A stretch of 46,483 bases of DNA from Thermogladius sp. (GTDB taxonomy: Archaea; Thermoproteota; Thermoprotei_A; Sulfolobales; Desulfurococcaceae), in the NCBI GenBank assembly GCA_022759365.1, contig JAEMPJ010000007.1, positions 73,372-119,854 of the forward strand. The letters are read 5' to 3'. Positions 18,746 through 27,827 of this stretch are shown in pieces. The notes below the pieces were generated by a model. It was not told the DNA's origin. It searched no databases and saw only the letters and a list, made by a program, of their open reading frames with translations. Every line of letters starts with the position of its first letter. The stretch's first letter is position 1. A program made the position numbers and the translations under genes.

Positions 18746-18854
18746 ATCCCCTTCTAGAGGAATCCTTAGTGCGACAACAGGTTTGGAGGCCTGGATTAGG
18801 GTTCTACTGATGTCAATTGAACTAGGGTAAAAACATATGATATGAAAAATCCAC

Positions 18855-19115
18855 CTAGCTACTCTTAGCCTTGATTCTCTCCTCCACGACGATCATGGTT
18901 ATCGTGGTTCTGATATCAGGGAGCCTCCTCACCTTGTTTGTAACTATCTCTCTAATCTTCTCCAGCGAGTCAGACTCTATTTTAACCACAACATCGTAAG
19001 TACCGTAAACAATGTAAGCCTCAGAAATCTCCGGGATCTTATACAACTCCTCCAGTACACGCGACTCCGCTCCAATCTCGGTCTGGATTAATACTATGGC
19101 CGTCGCTTTAGGCAT
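18855..19115 (-). CDS. Lrp/AsnC ligand-binding (RAM) domain protein, stand-alone
   Basis: MPKATAIVLIQTEIGAESRVLEELYKIPEISEAYIVYGTYDVVVKIES...; no HTH; ORF track start 19193 gives an unlikely N-terminal extension. Confidence 0.85.
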   Translation of the reverse strand: MPKATAIVLIQTEIGAESRVLEELYKIPEISEAYIVYGTYDVVVKIESDSLEKIREIVTNKVRRLPDIRTTITMIVVEERIKAKSS

Positions 19116-19173
19116 TTCACATCCCAATATTATAAAAGGCGGTGGATAAAATAAATATTTCACGCTGAAAACC

Positions 19174-19686
19174 TTGCCTAGGATACTGGTCATCTATAGG
19201 AGGGAAGACGACCCGAGGAAGAACACGTCTCTCAAAATGGTTAGAATGGGGCTCGCCGAGATTGCGAAGCCCAGCCTGGTTAGAAGAGGCGTCGTGTTAA
19301 ACCCTTTCTCAAACGATTACCTAGGCCCATGGCTTAGGGGTGAAGTCGAGTTGAACGGCATAGTCGTCGTGGACGCTAGCTGGAGGAGGCTCCAGCCAGG
19401 CGTCTTCCACGGCATTAAGGGTAGGCACGTCAAGCTACCGCCTCTCATAGCAGCCAACCCGGTGAATTACGGTAAGCCCTGTGTTCTCTCGAGTATAGAG
19501 GCCGTGGCAGCATCCTTATTCATAACTGGCTTCAAAGACTGGTATCAAAGGCTCCTGGGCTTGTTCAAGTGGATGAAGACGTTCCACGACCTTAACAGCG
19601 AACTGCTGGAAGAGTACTCTAAAGCATCCACGCTGGAAGAACTAGAGAAAGCGGTAAGAGAGTTCTGGGAGAACCCTCCCTGCTAG
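19174..19686 (+). CDS. Tsr3-type 18S/16S rRNA aminocarboxypropyltransferase
   Basis: LVRRGVVLNPFSNDYLG, VVDASWRRL, LPPLIAANPVNYGKPCVLSSIEAVAASL. Confidence 0.88.
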   Translation: MPRILVIYRREDDPRKNTSLKMVRMGLAEIAKPSLVRRGVVLNPFSNDYLGPWLRGEVELNGIVVVDASWRRLQPGVFHGIKGRHVKLPPLIAANPVNYGKPCVLSSIEAVAASLFITGFKDWYQRLLGLFKWMKTFHDLNSELLEEYSKASTLEELEKAVREFWENPPC

Positions 19687-19687
19687 T

Positions 19688-20004
19688 GGGCCGGGGAATA
19701 ACCCGTCTTCTGTAACACGCCCGCATTTGACTAAGCGGCCTTAACCGGTCCGGCGACCAGTCACCCCGGTGCCAGGCCTTACACCCCACGGGGCGGCCGT
19801 TTCAACGCATCCACCACCATTCTCGGTTGGTTACCAGGCCCTCGTCGCCGAGGGCCTCGCGCAACCTCATCGACACCCGGTGGTGGCCGTGTCGTTTCTG
19901 TGCCGTTGCCACGGGGACTGCCCGTGCTCCTTGCGGAGCCGTGGGGTCGCCTGGTGGACGGTGTTTCCTCACCCCTGGACGGGGCGTAGCGGGCTCCCCG
20001 GCCC
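19688..20004 (-). ncRNA. rnpB: RNase P RNA
   Basis: Minus strand has gaggaaacaccgtccaccaggcg, ggcacagaaacgacacggcc, gttacagaagacgggttattccccggccc; terminal gggccgggg/ccccggccc pairing; TATA-like CTTAAAAAG upstream. Confidence 0.88.
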
Positions 20005-20044
20005 AGTTGAAATATTTCTTTTTAAGTCCTCTTAAGCATGCGTA

Positions 20045-20317
20045 TCAGAATTTCTTCCTCAAGCTTATGGATATGTAAGAGAAGATCCTGCCTCTAACCC
20101 TTTCACTACCTATTTCAACTTTCACGAGCTCCAAGCCGTCCCCCAGCCTCTGAGCCAGCTCGTTGTACACGTCTACAGCCTTGGATATGTAGGGCCCCCT
20201 ACCCCTAATCACTACGAGACCCGGCCCCTCCTGGAAGCCTACGATAGCCTCCACAACGTAGTCGTCGAGGCTGTTCCTTCTCACCTCGATCACTTTGTTC
20301 ACAACGTTCTCGCTCAT
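20045..20317 (-). CDS. Alba-family DNA/RNA-binding protein (divergent paralogue)
   Basis: VNKVIEVRRNSLDDYVVEAIVGFQEGPGLVVIRGRGPYISKAVDVYNELAQRLGDG. Confidence 0.85.
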   Translation of the reverse strand: MSENVVNKVIEVRRNSLDDYVVEAIVGFQEGPGLVVIRGRGPYISKAVDVYNELAQRLGDGLELVKVEIGSERVRGRIFSYISISLRKKF

Positions 20318-20753
20318 TCAAACCTCCTCTATTCAATTTTAGCTTAAGAAAGATGAGAATTAAACTTTTTGATTCAGGCACCGGCTCAGGGAACCTGAGG
20401 TTTCACGGGTCTGGTTCCAATACAGCCTCTGGACATATTAATAGGGTGAGCGTCTGGAACCTAATGTTCCCTAGGGTTGGTTCTACTAGACGCACCAGTG
20501 GTTCCCCCTACCCCTTTACTTCCAATCCAACAACTATTCACTGTTTAACGTAGGCATAGAATAGTTTGTATAATGAGATCCTTCAAAATGATCGAGAAAG
20601 ATAGAATTCATTGTGACCGATTTTCTATAGTTTACCTATGAAAACATGGCTGGCGTATCCAGGCCATGTCTTGTTTGAATACTAATGACAGGACGTAGGG
20701 GGAAACCTTGGGTTCGCGCCCATTGCTTCGACTGGATTCCCTGGAACTCAGTC

Positions 20754-23700
20754 TCACGCTGTGTTAGTGAGCGCGCTGTCTCTCGCTGTTGGGAGTGTTG
20801 TCTGGATTAAGTTGAGCCTGCTAAGGCTGTCCACAAGCTTCACTATTTCGACGGCAGAGCTTGTCCCCCCGTTTACAATTTCATCTATGGTCTCCTCCAT
20901 TCTCCTCGTCGTCTCAACGCTTACTAGGTCGGGGAATTCGGAGGCTAAATGCCTGTATACCTCGATACCCAGTTTAGTTGCCACAAGCCTCCTCCTCTTC
21001 GCGCTCTCAACAACATACCCGTGCCGCTTAATGCTCTCAATAATCTTGGCGTATGTGCTTGGCCTACCTATACCAGTCTTCTTCATTAAGAGGACTATAT
21101 CGCCCTCGCTGTACAAGGCGGTGCGGCTGCCCCTCACACACTGCGCGGACAAGATGCCGGCTCTAGTACTGTCTAGCCCTATTTTAGCCAGCTTAGGTGG
21201 TTGGATAAGGTTGAAACCGTTTTCAACGATATCCTCTATCAACCTTAGGTTAGAGATACGCATGTCGTCAACGTAGACATCGTACTCGGATACAACGGCT
21301 TTAAACGGCTTCATCTGGCTTGCTATAAACCTCCTGAAGATCAGGTCGTACACCTTTAGGTGGAGCTTTGTTAGAGGCCTGGTCAACACTAGTACACCCT
21401 CTGTCAAAGCCTTCTCAAGCATCTCGACGTCCAGGGGCCTTGTTGGCCTGATAGCCTCATGCGCCCCGCTAGCGCCCCAGCTACTCGGGTTTGCGAACGG
21501 CGTCAAGTTCTTTGACTCAAGGTATTTCAAAGCCACGCTCACGCCTGTAGGCGAGACATGCGTTGAATCAGTCCTATGGTATGTTATCAAACCCATTTCA
21601 AACAAGTCTTGAGCCAGCCTCATGGCGAGGCCCGAGGGCAAGCCAATCCTCGAGGAGGCGACGAGGTACTCGTCTGTGGTGAAGGGCGGGGGCGGGCTGA
21701 ACGTCTCGACGCTCGTGGACTTCTTTACTAGAGTGACATGCTTGCTTGAGGCTATTTTATCAGCCGTGGACTTATCTTCGACACAGACATTCAATCGGTC
21801 GACTCCCGGGAGGTCTAGTTGGATGCTCACCCTCCAGCACTTGGACTCGTTATACTCCCTCATCCTGTCGACTATGAAGCCTAGTACAGGGGTTTGAACC
21901 CTCCCAGCCCCGAGGAACCTGGCGTTGTACTTGGACTGCAGGTATGTGCTTAGGCTGAAGCCCACAAGCCTGTCGAGCACTCTCCTGTAGATCTCTGCTT
22001 CAACCATCCTCTTGTTAACCGCCCTCTTATTCTCTAAGGCCTTGAAGAACTCCCTCAAAGTTATCTCGTGCATTTCAACCCTGTATACTTGTTTACCGAG
22101 GTACCTGATCGACAAGTAGACGTCGTAGGCGATCTTCTCACCCTCTTCATCGGGGTCTGTGGCTATGTAGACCTCGTCAACCTCCCTCGCAACCTTCCTG
22201 AGAGCAGCAATCGTCTCTGTTGAGTCGCTGTACAACCTGCTCCCACACCTAGGGCAGGTGTCGCCGTGAGTGAACTGTGTACCGCAGACCAGGCATTTCT
22301 TAATAGACTCGTAGGCTGGGGATATAGTACTGTCCTCGAACACTACACCGTGCAGGCCCATGCCCGGCCTAGTTGTCAAGTCGTATAAGTGGCCCCGGGT
22401 AGCCATTATGCTTAAATGTATGACCTGGTTGTCGCGTACAAAGGGGATCTCGTATACGGGTGTCCTGCCAATAATCCTCTTCAACGGTTTACCGAAGAAA
22501 CCCGCTATCGTCCTGGCTTTAGTGGGGGATTCAACGATGACGAGGATGCTCTTAAAGCTGAACGCGCCGCCTGCGCCCCTCCTCGACGCCTCTATTAAAG
22601 CCGCCTCTCTGCCTAGGTCGACTTGATCCAGCCTTGTTATAGTGAAAGAGTCGTTCGAGATATTCTTTAAACGGGTCTCAAGCCCTTTAACAACGTTTTC
22701 CAGGAGAGCATGCTCGAATATTATGGATAAACCATGTGTCATACGACCTTTAAACATCCTGCTGGATCTACCTGTCGCCTGGATGTACGTCATCAAGTCC
22801 GGTACTAGAACCAGGACCCCGCTTTCTCCGCGGATTAATGTCAGCGAGCCTGCTTCGACAACCCTGCCCGCGGCTACTATGCCCTCCACCTTCTCCACGA
22901 CCAGGCTCTTAATCTCCCTTAAACGGGAGGCAACGTTCCTAAGGTAGCCGGTTAAAACCTCCTCGCTAATTTTACCTTTGAGAACCTGGGATACAAGCCT
23001 TAGTTCTCCAGGCGAGAGTTTCAGGGCGTAGTTCTTCAGCTCCTGCAATACACCTTCTAGACCAGCCACATTATTCTCCTTAACAAGGATAGCCAGTCTT
23101 ATCAAACCGCTCAGGCTTGAAGCGTAGTCCTCGAGCCTGATGGAGAAGAGGGGGGTGCCGAAGAAGACAACGAGTCTTATAGCCTCGGGTGCGTCTATGC
23201 CTCTAACGCTTACACCGTAATAGTTCGCACTACCGTAGATGAAATCCACCTCCCCACTCCTAAGCCTCTCTATGGACTCAGGCTTGGCCTCCTCGAACCT
23301 TAAACCAACCTGCTCCAACCTGCTCTTTAATTCGTCAAGGCATTTCTCAAAGAAACGTCTGAAGGGGTGTCTAGGGCTAACGTAGATTATCCCGCCTCTA
23401 CCCAGCCTCTTAAAGTACTCGACTACAGTGTCACAGGATTCGACGGTTAGATAAGTGTCTGTCACGTCTCTGCCGTAGACTGTTACCCCCGAGATATCGA
23501 TTCTCAAAAGCTCTCTGAGAACCCTAGAGTAAAAGCCCCTCATCCTCCCAGTCGCGGAGGAGAAGACTACTTGCTTCGCCCCTCTATTGGTGGACTCCCC
23601 TATCCTTCTATCGATCTCAAGTAGCTCCTCAACGAGCTTCCTGTACTCCTCGTCATCGCCGAGGGTTTTAGATACAAGTACTTTCCAGTGGAGACCTATT

Positions 23701-24377
23701 TTTGTTTTAACCAGGCCTATAACATCCTCACTGAAACCTAGTATCTTCAGGAGCCTCACAATGTTCTTCTGGCTTCTAAGCAGGCTATCCACGTCGTCGA
23801 CGATCACTATATCAACGCCAGAGGAAGACAGGGCGTGCTCGTACTTCGAGAAGAAGCTGTTTGTCGCGACCAGGATGTCGAAACCACCGTTCGCGATATC
23901 GCTTATAAGATCCTCCTTCGCCTTCTTAGAGAGTTTAGAGTCGTAGGCGTGCACCCTCAGGTTGAGCTTCATCTTCTCGACTATTTCGCGCATCCTGCTG
24001 TAAACCTGGTTTACGAGAGCTCTTGTGGGGACAAGGAATAAGACTCTCTTCTTGTAGAACGCCGAGGAGTACACGGCGTAGACTATGAGTAGTGTCGTCT
24101 TCCCCAGCCCGGTCGGCGCTATAATAGCTGTGCTCTCCCCGCTTAGAAACCTCATAGCCCAGGCTCTCTGCCCGCCCCACATAGGGGAGCCCACGGACTT
24201 CTCGAAGAAGACGCTGAAGTCTTCCAGCTCTTTATTTAGGAACTCCTCTAAGCTGGCCTCGGAGCTCTTCTTCCTCATGCAGTTATAGCAAACGCCATGG
24301 GACTCCAATTCGAGAGCCGATACGTCGCCGCCGCAGAGAGGACAAGACGACAGGTATATTGGGTTCAGCTTTAGCAT
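20754..24377 (-). CDS. rgy: Reverse gyrase
   Basis: Zinc finger CPLCGG...CYNC, helicase Walker A APTGLGKTT, second zinc motif CLVCGTQFTHGDTCPRCG, topo IA IATDPDEEGEKIAYD and GLITYHRTDSTHVSPTG. Confidence 0.97.
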   Translation of the reverse strand: MLKLNPIYLSSCPLCGGDVSALELESHGVCYNCMRKKSSEASLEEFLNKELEDFSVFFEKSVGSPMWGGQRAWAMRFLSGESTAIIAPTGLGKTTLLIVYAVYSSAFYKKRVLFLVPTRALVNQVYSRMREIVEKMKLNLRVHAYDSKLSKKAKEDLISDIANGGFDILVATNSFFSKYEHALSSSGVDIVIVDDVDSLLRSQKNIVRLLKILGFSEDVIGLVKTKIGLHWKVLVSKTLGDDEEYRKLVEELLEIDRRIGESTNRGAKQVVFSSATGRMRGFYSRVLRELLRIDISGVTVYGRDVTDTYLTVESCDTVVEYFKRLGRGGIIYVSPRHPFRRFFEKCLDELKSRLEQVGLRFEEAKPESIERLRSGEVDFIYGSANYYGVSVRGIDAPEAIRLVVFFGTPLFSIRLEDYASSLSGLIRLAILVKENNVAGLEGVLQELKNYALKLSPGELRLVSQVLKGKISEEVLTGYLRNVASRLREIKSLVVEKVEGIVAAGRVVEAGSLTLIRGESGVLVLVPDLMTYIQATGRSSRMFKGRMTHGLSIIFEHALLENVVKGLETRLKNISNDSFTITRLDQVDLGREAALIEASRRGAGGAFSFKSILVIVESPTKARTIAGFFGKPLKRIIGRTPVYEIPFVRDNQVIHLSIMATRGHLYDLTTRPGMGLHGVVFEDSTISPAYESIKKCLVCGTQFTHGDTCPRCGSRLYSDSTETIAALRKVAREVDEVYIATDPDEEGEKIAYDVYLSIRYLGKQVYRVEMHEITLREFFKALENKRAVNKRMVEAEIYRRVLDRLVGFSLSTYLQSKYNARFLGAGRVQTPVLGFIVDRMREYNESKCWRVSIQLDLPGVDRLNVCVEDKSTADKIASSKHVTLVKKSTSVETFSPPPPFTTDEYLVASSRIGLPSGLAMRLAQDLFEMGLITYHRTDSTHVSPTGVSVALKYLESKNLTPFANPSSWGASGAHEAIRPTRPLDVEMLEKALTEGVLVLTRPLTKLHLKVYDLIFRRFIASQMKPFKAVVSEYDVYVDDMRISNLRLIEDIVENGFNLIQPPKLAKIGLDSTRAGILSAQCVRGSRTALYSEGDIVLLMKKTGIGRPSTYAKIIESIKRHGYVVESAKRRRLVATKLGIEVYRHLASEFPDLVSVETTRRMEETIDEIVNGGTSSAVEIVKLVDSLSRLNLIQTTLPTARDSALTNTA

Positions 24378-24528
24378 TCGCTTTAAAGCCCCTATGTGGT
24401 TATCCCGTTGAATTAAACTGTTTAAAGAAGCGTGGTGCGGTATTACCGGCTCTCAACCAGGGATAGTAAAGCTTTTATACGGTTTACCTAATGTTATAGA
24501 TTTCAGCCATACACCATGTCATAAGTGG

Positions 24529-24831
24529 GTGAAGGAAATGGCAGTCCAACCGCAAAGTGCCAACACCGTGTTAGTTGGTAAGAAGCCTGTAATGAACTAT
24601 GTGATAGCTGTATTAACCCTAGTCCACCAGGGCATCAAAGAGATCTACATCAAGGCCCGTGGCAGGGCGATCAGCAAAGCCGTAGACACAGTCGAGATAG
24701 TTAGGAACAGGTTCCTGCCTGGCAAGGTCGATGTAGAGGAGATTAAGATAGGCAGCCAGACAGTGACGAACCCTCAGGGCAAGGAGAGCAGGGTCAGCAT
24801 CATCGAGATCAAGATCAAGGTCAAGGAGTAA
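24529..24831 (+). CDS. albA: Alba DNA/RNA-binding protein
   Basis: [54 protein letters not shown]. Confidence 0.95.
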   Translation: MKEMAVQPQSANTVLVGKKPVMNYVIAVLTLVHQGIKEIYIKARGRAISKAVDTVEIVRNRFLPGKVDVEEIKIGSQTVTNPQGKESRVSIIEIKIKVKE

Positions 24832-24885
24832 AGAGGCCTAGATTAATCGGGGAAGATAGCAAACATTATTTTTAATAAAAACCCA

Positions 24886-25176
24886 TTAGCAGGCATCCTT
24901 TAGACGCCTCCTCCAAGCCGAGTACTCCTCGGCTAAACGCCTCAAGTATTCAACGGGGCTCACGCACTCGTACTCCATCTCGCCTGTTTTAACAAGGAGA
25001 TTCAGCTTGACCAACCTCCTTACAATGTTCAATGCGGTCTTATTAGAGTAGCAGAACTTCTCCTTTAAAACATCGGTTGCTTCACCTAGATTAATAGGGG
25101 TCTGCCTCTCCAGGCACAGCGCGACATACGATGCTAGCTCTCTTTTCTTAAGGTATTTACCCCCCGGGCTACTCAT
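24886..25176 (-). CDS. Small winged-helix-like protein; likely start MSSPGGKYLKK
   Basis: Helix-rich sequence, KTALNIVRRLVKLNLLVKTGEMEYECVSP; upstream part of the 164-aa ORF is antisense to the next gene. Confidence 0.6.
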   Translation of the reverse strand: MSSPGGKYLKKRELASYVALCLERQTPINLGEATDVLKEKFCYSNKTALNIVRRLVKLNLLVKTGEMEYECVSPVEYLRRLAEEYSAWRRRLKDAC

Positions 25177-25240
25177 GACTACACCTAGCTTGAAATAAGT
25201 GTGCTGGGATAAAATTAAAAGCGGTGATTGCTTGCCCCGC

Positions 25241-25879
25241 GTGAAAGCAGGGAGTGTTGTCGTAGAGACCTGGAGGCTGGGCTTGGACGAATTGATGTCC
25301 ATACTACGTGCTTTAGCCAGGGAGAGTAGAGTGGGATTGCTCACAAAGCCGTCTCTCGTCCAGGTAAAGGTCGGCAACAATATCGTCTACGTAGCGGCCC
25401 CACAGTTCAGCTTAGTGGTGGCTGGTGACAATGCTACCTCCCTACCCCAGGGTCTACTCGATAACCGGATGGCCTATGTCCTTGAGGGGGATGCCTGGCT
25501 GGACTTAAAGTGGGTTGAAGCAGGCTCTCTACTAGCCCTGCTGGAGGGCCTGGTGGAATGTGTGAGGGGCTCTAGGTGCGGGAGGGTGGAGCTAGACAAT
25601 CGGGTCGACGTGCACCTTGAGCCTACAGACGAGGAGTGTGAGAGGATTTTGACCACAGGGTTCTACACAGCCCCCTACCACTACGTCGTGGAAGCCTCTC
25701 AGGTAGGTTACGGGTCCGAGCCTGGTTTAACCTCATACCCAGGGGGCGGCAGGTTGCTTGAACTCTCCTATGGTGAGAAGGTTTCGATAAGGCTTAAGAT
25801 TCCGCATGGATGCAGGAGTTTCGAGACGGGGCTCCTCATAGGCTTATTAGATGCCTTCCTCTACGTGTTGGAGGGTTGA
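25241..25879 (+). CDS. Hypothetical protein (ORF track start 25199; GTG at 25241 more plausible)
   Basis: Long ORF, no family recognised. Confidence 0.6.
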   Translation: MKAGSVVVETWRLGLDELMSILRALARESRVGLLTKPSLVQVKVGNNIVYVAAPQFSLVVAGDNATSLPQGLLDNRMAYVLEGDAWLDLKWVEAGSLLALLEGLVECVRGSRCGRVELDNRVDVHLEPTDEECERILTTGFYTAPYHYVVEASQVGYGSEPGLTSYPGGGRLLELSYGEKVSIRLKIPHGCRSFETGLLIGLLDAFLYVLEG

Positions 25880-25917
25880 CAGGAGTATTTATAGCCCTGG
25901 CTACGGGGTTTATTGAT

Positions 25918-25978
25918 TGGATGAAGACACTTGCCCCCATACGACGGCAGGATGACGACATTACCGCGATCTGACAGG
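25918..25978 (+). ncRNA. C/D box sRNA candidate
   Basis: ATGAAGA (25921-25927), degenerate ACGA (25941-25944), ATGACGA (25952-25958), 12-nt guide cattaccgcgat, CTGA (25971-25974); guide complementary to CGCGGUAAU. Confidence 0.5.
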
Positions 25979-25983
25979 TCCGC

Positions 25984-26226
25984 CTAGATGCTCTTAGCCT
26001 TCTTCTTAGCCTTGGCTTCAAGTAGCTCAGCGTACTCTTCTACAAGCCTTTTAATGTAGGGCTGTAATATACGGGGCTCGACTCTTTCAAGCAGGCTCCT
26101 GAAGAATTTGCTGGCGCACCTATTACTATGGAACTCTAGCTCTAAATCACCGTACCGTATCACTATACCCTGCCCCTCTGGGAAGGGCCTACCGCACACT
26201 ATGCATTTATGTCTTGCACTCATTGA
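25984..26226 (-). CDS. rpl24e: 50S ribosomal protein L24e
   Basis: CIVCGRPFPEGQGIVIRYGDLELEFHSNRCASKFF. Confidence 0.82.
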   Translation of the reverse strand, partial: SMSARHKCIVCGRPFPEGQGIVIRYGDLELEFHSNRCASKFFRSLLERVEPRILQPYIKRLVEEYAELLEAKAKKKAKSI

Positions 26227-26935
26227 AGCCCACCTCAACCAGCTTCTCGTAGACTGTTGCGGGTTCTTTAGTGTAGAGTCTTATCCTCGAGCCACCGCTG
26301 GCCTTATCCTGGATTTCAATAAACCTCCTCTGCTTGTTAACCGTGAAGCAGAGTGTTGGGCTGGCTTGAATGAAGTTCCTGTTGTTTATGACTACACCTT
26401 TCCTATAGATGGCGAAGCTCTGCGGTATAATCAGGTTGACGCTGCTCACTTTCTTTGTAACAGCCCACCTCACAGAGTATAGCACGACTAGTATGAGAGT
26501 GTACATTGTCATATAGTTTATGAACCTGGATAGTAAAATGTTGCCTGTCGCATTATTAAGGTAAGATATGACATACACGCCGGCGAGCCCGTTGTATAAA
26601 GGGTATAAGAAGACCGCTAGTAGCGATATAGCCAGGGTCACCATCAGGAACTTGAACTGGGAGCTTAGATCCTTGTTTAAACCAGGGTCGGTGACAGCGA
26701 TCTTCAAGCTGTCAACCTCCCTATGCAAGGGGGCCCCCAGCTCGCTTAAGGGAGGCATCTTACTAGTCCTCATCGTGATCCTGTACACTATGTAGAAGAA
26801 CACCATGTAGAAGATGAGGAATAACAGGAAAGCATAAGCTGGGGCTAGAGTAGACAGCAATGATATTACAAGCACGCTAACCGTGTTGATTAAAAAACTT
26901 ACATGTCTCTTCGGCTGTTGCATCATCGTGGACAC
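26207..26935 (-). CDS. Multipass membrane protein (DUF2208-like, tentative)
   Basis: About four to five hydrophobic TM segments and a C-terminal soluble domain; overlaps the L24e start. Confidence 0.65.
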   Translation of the reverse strand: MSTMMQQPKRHVSFLINTVSVLVISLLSTLAPAYAFLLFLIFYMVFFYIVYRITMRTSKMPPLSELGAPLHREVDSLKIAVTDPGLNKDLSSQFKFLMVTLAISLLAVFLYPLYNGLAGVYVISYLNNATGNILLSRFINYMTMYTLILVVLYSVRWAVTKKVSSVNLIIPQSFAIYRKGVVINNRNFIQASPTLCFTVNKQRRFIEIQDKASGGSRIRLYTKEPATVYEKLVEVGFNECKT

Positions 26936-26988
26936 GCGTTAATCACTATAACGAGGTAGATTAATAAATCTGGAGCAACATACTCAAG

Positions 26989-27045
26989 AAAGATGATGAG
27001 TCGCCACTTATCGGACGTGTGAAGAAGGCTCGTGTTTCTGAACGA
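26989..27045 (+). ncRNA. C/D box sRNA (first of a tandem pair)
   Basis: ATGATGA (26993-26999) - 12 nt - CGGA (27012-27015) - 3 nt - GTGAAGA (27019-27025) - 12 nt - CTGA (27038-27041). Confidence 0.87.
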
Positions 27046-27081
27046 GGTAAAAGTTATTTTACCGGTGTCTAAGAGTACGGA

Positions 27082-27136
27082 GAGAGTGATGATAAGGGAG
27101 CTCCGATAGGTGAGGATGTTATCCCTGTCTGACGGG
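27082..27136 (+). ncRNA. C/D box sRNA (second of a tandem pair)
   Basis: GTGATGA (27086-27092) - 10 nt - CCGA (27103-27106) - 3 nt - GTGAGGA (27110-27116) - 12 nt - CTGA (27129-27132). Confidence 0.85.
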
Positions 27137-27144
27137 GGCTTTGC

Positions 27145-27654
27145 TTGGCCGGGACCCTTAGATTGACTCTTTACGTGGATGCTGTTAGCGAGCTACACTT
27201 ACCCAAGCTAGCCAGGTTATTGGAGAGTAAGGGTTTTAGAGTGAAGACCCTGCCGCCGGTCTCACTGCAGGCTTCTATAGTCCTCGGACTAGGAGAAGCT
27301 GGGGAGATTGTAAGCAGAATTAGGGACATAGCCTCCTCGAACTATCTCCGGGGAGTATGCTTCGAGCTCTCCGCAAAGCTCTCTAAATGCCCCTGCTCGA
27401 GAAACATTGTTAAAGTAAGGGGCTGGACGATATGCTCCGACACTTACGACAACACGCAGTTCTACGTGAAATGCGGGGAGAGGGGCGGACTGGTCATGGC
27501 GGTTTTAACCGGCTCGCTAAGGGATTTAACAAGTCCACCGCACTCTATTTTCACAGCGTGCCGTAGCACTGGCGAAGCCGGTGCCCTGGTGGAATTAGTG
27601 GAGAAAGCTTTGAACACTCTCACCTCCTATGTCAAGAGTTTTATAAACGAGTAA
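27145..27654 (+). CDS. Hypothetical protein
   Basis: Coherent 169-aa ORF, TTG start, no family recognised. Confidence 0.55.
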   Translation: MAGTLRLTLYVDAVSELHLPKLARLLESKGFRVKTLPPVSLQASIVLGLGEAGEIVSRIRDIASSNYLRGVCFELSAKLSKCPCSRNIVKVRGWTICSDTYDNTQFYVKCGERGGLVMAVLTGSLRDLTSPPHSIFTACRSTGEAGALVELVEKALNTLTSYVKSFINE

Positions 27655-27667
27655 ACTCTATTAGGCC

Positions 27668-27702
27668 GGGCGTTCATCCCCTAGAACAAGTGATGAACGC
27701 CC
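27668..27702. repeat. Perfect 11-bp inverted repeat GGGCGTTCATC-13 nt-GATGAACGCCC
   Basis: Read directly, 13 nt after the stop of the 27145 gene. Confidence 0.7.
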
Positions 27703-27827
27703 TATCCATAGACTACCACGGGATGATGACTGTCGAACCCTGTCTGAGAAGCGAGTGCTTGTTTACCTCAATGCTTGAAATCCACGGGGTTCCAGTTGAA
27801 TCTAAACCGGGTTTACCCGTATGGTTT

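Noticed and set aside
19769-20078. ORFs of 88 and 83 aa on the plus strand
   Set aside because: They lie antisense to RNase P RNA; GC-rich structured RNA explains the open frames.
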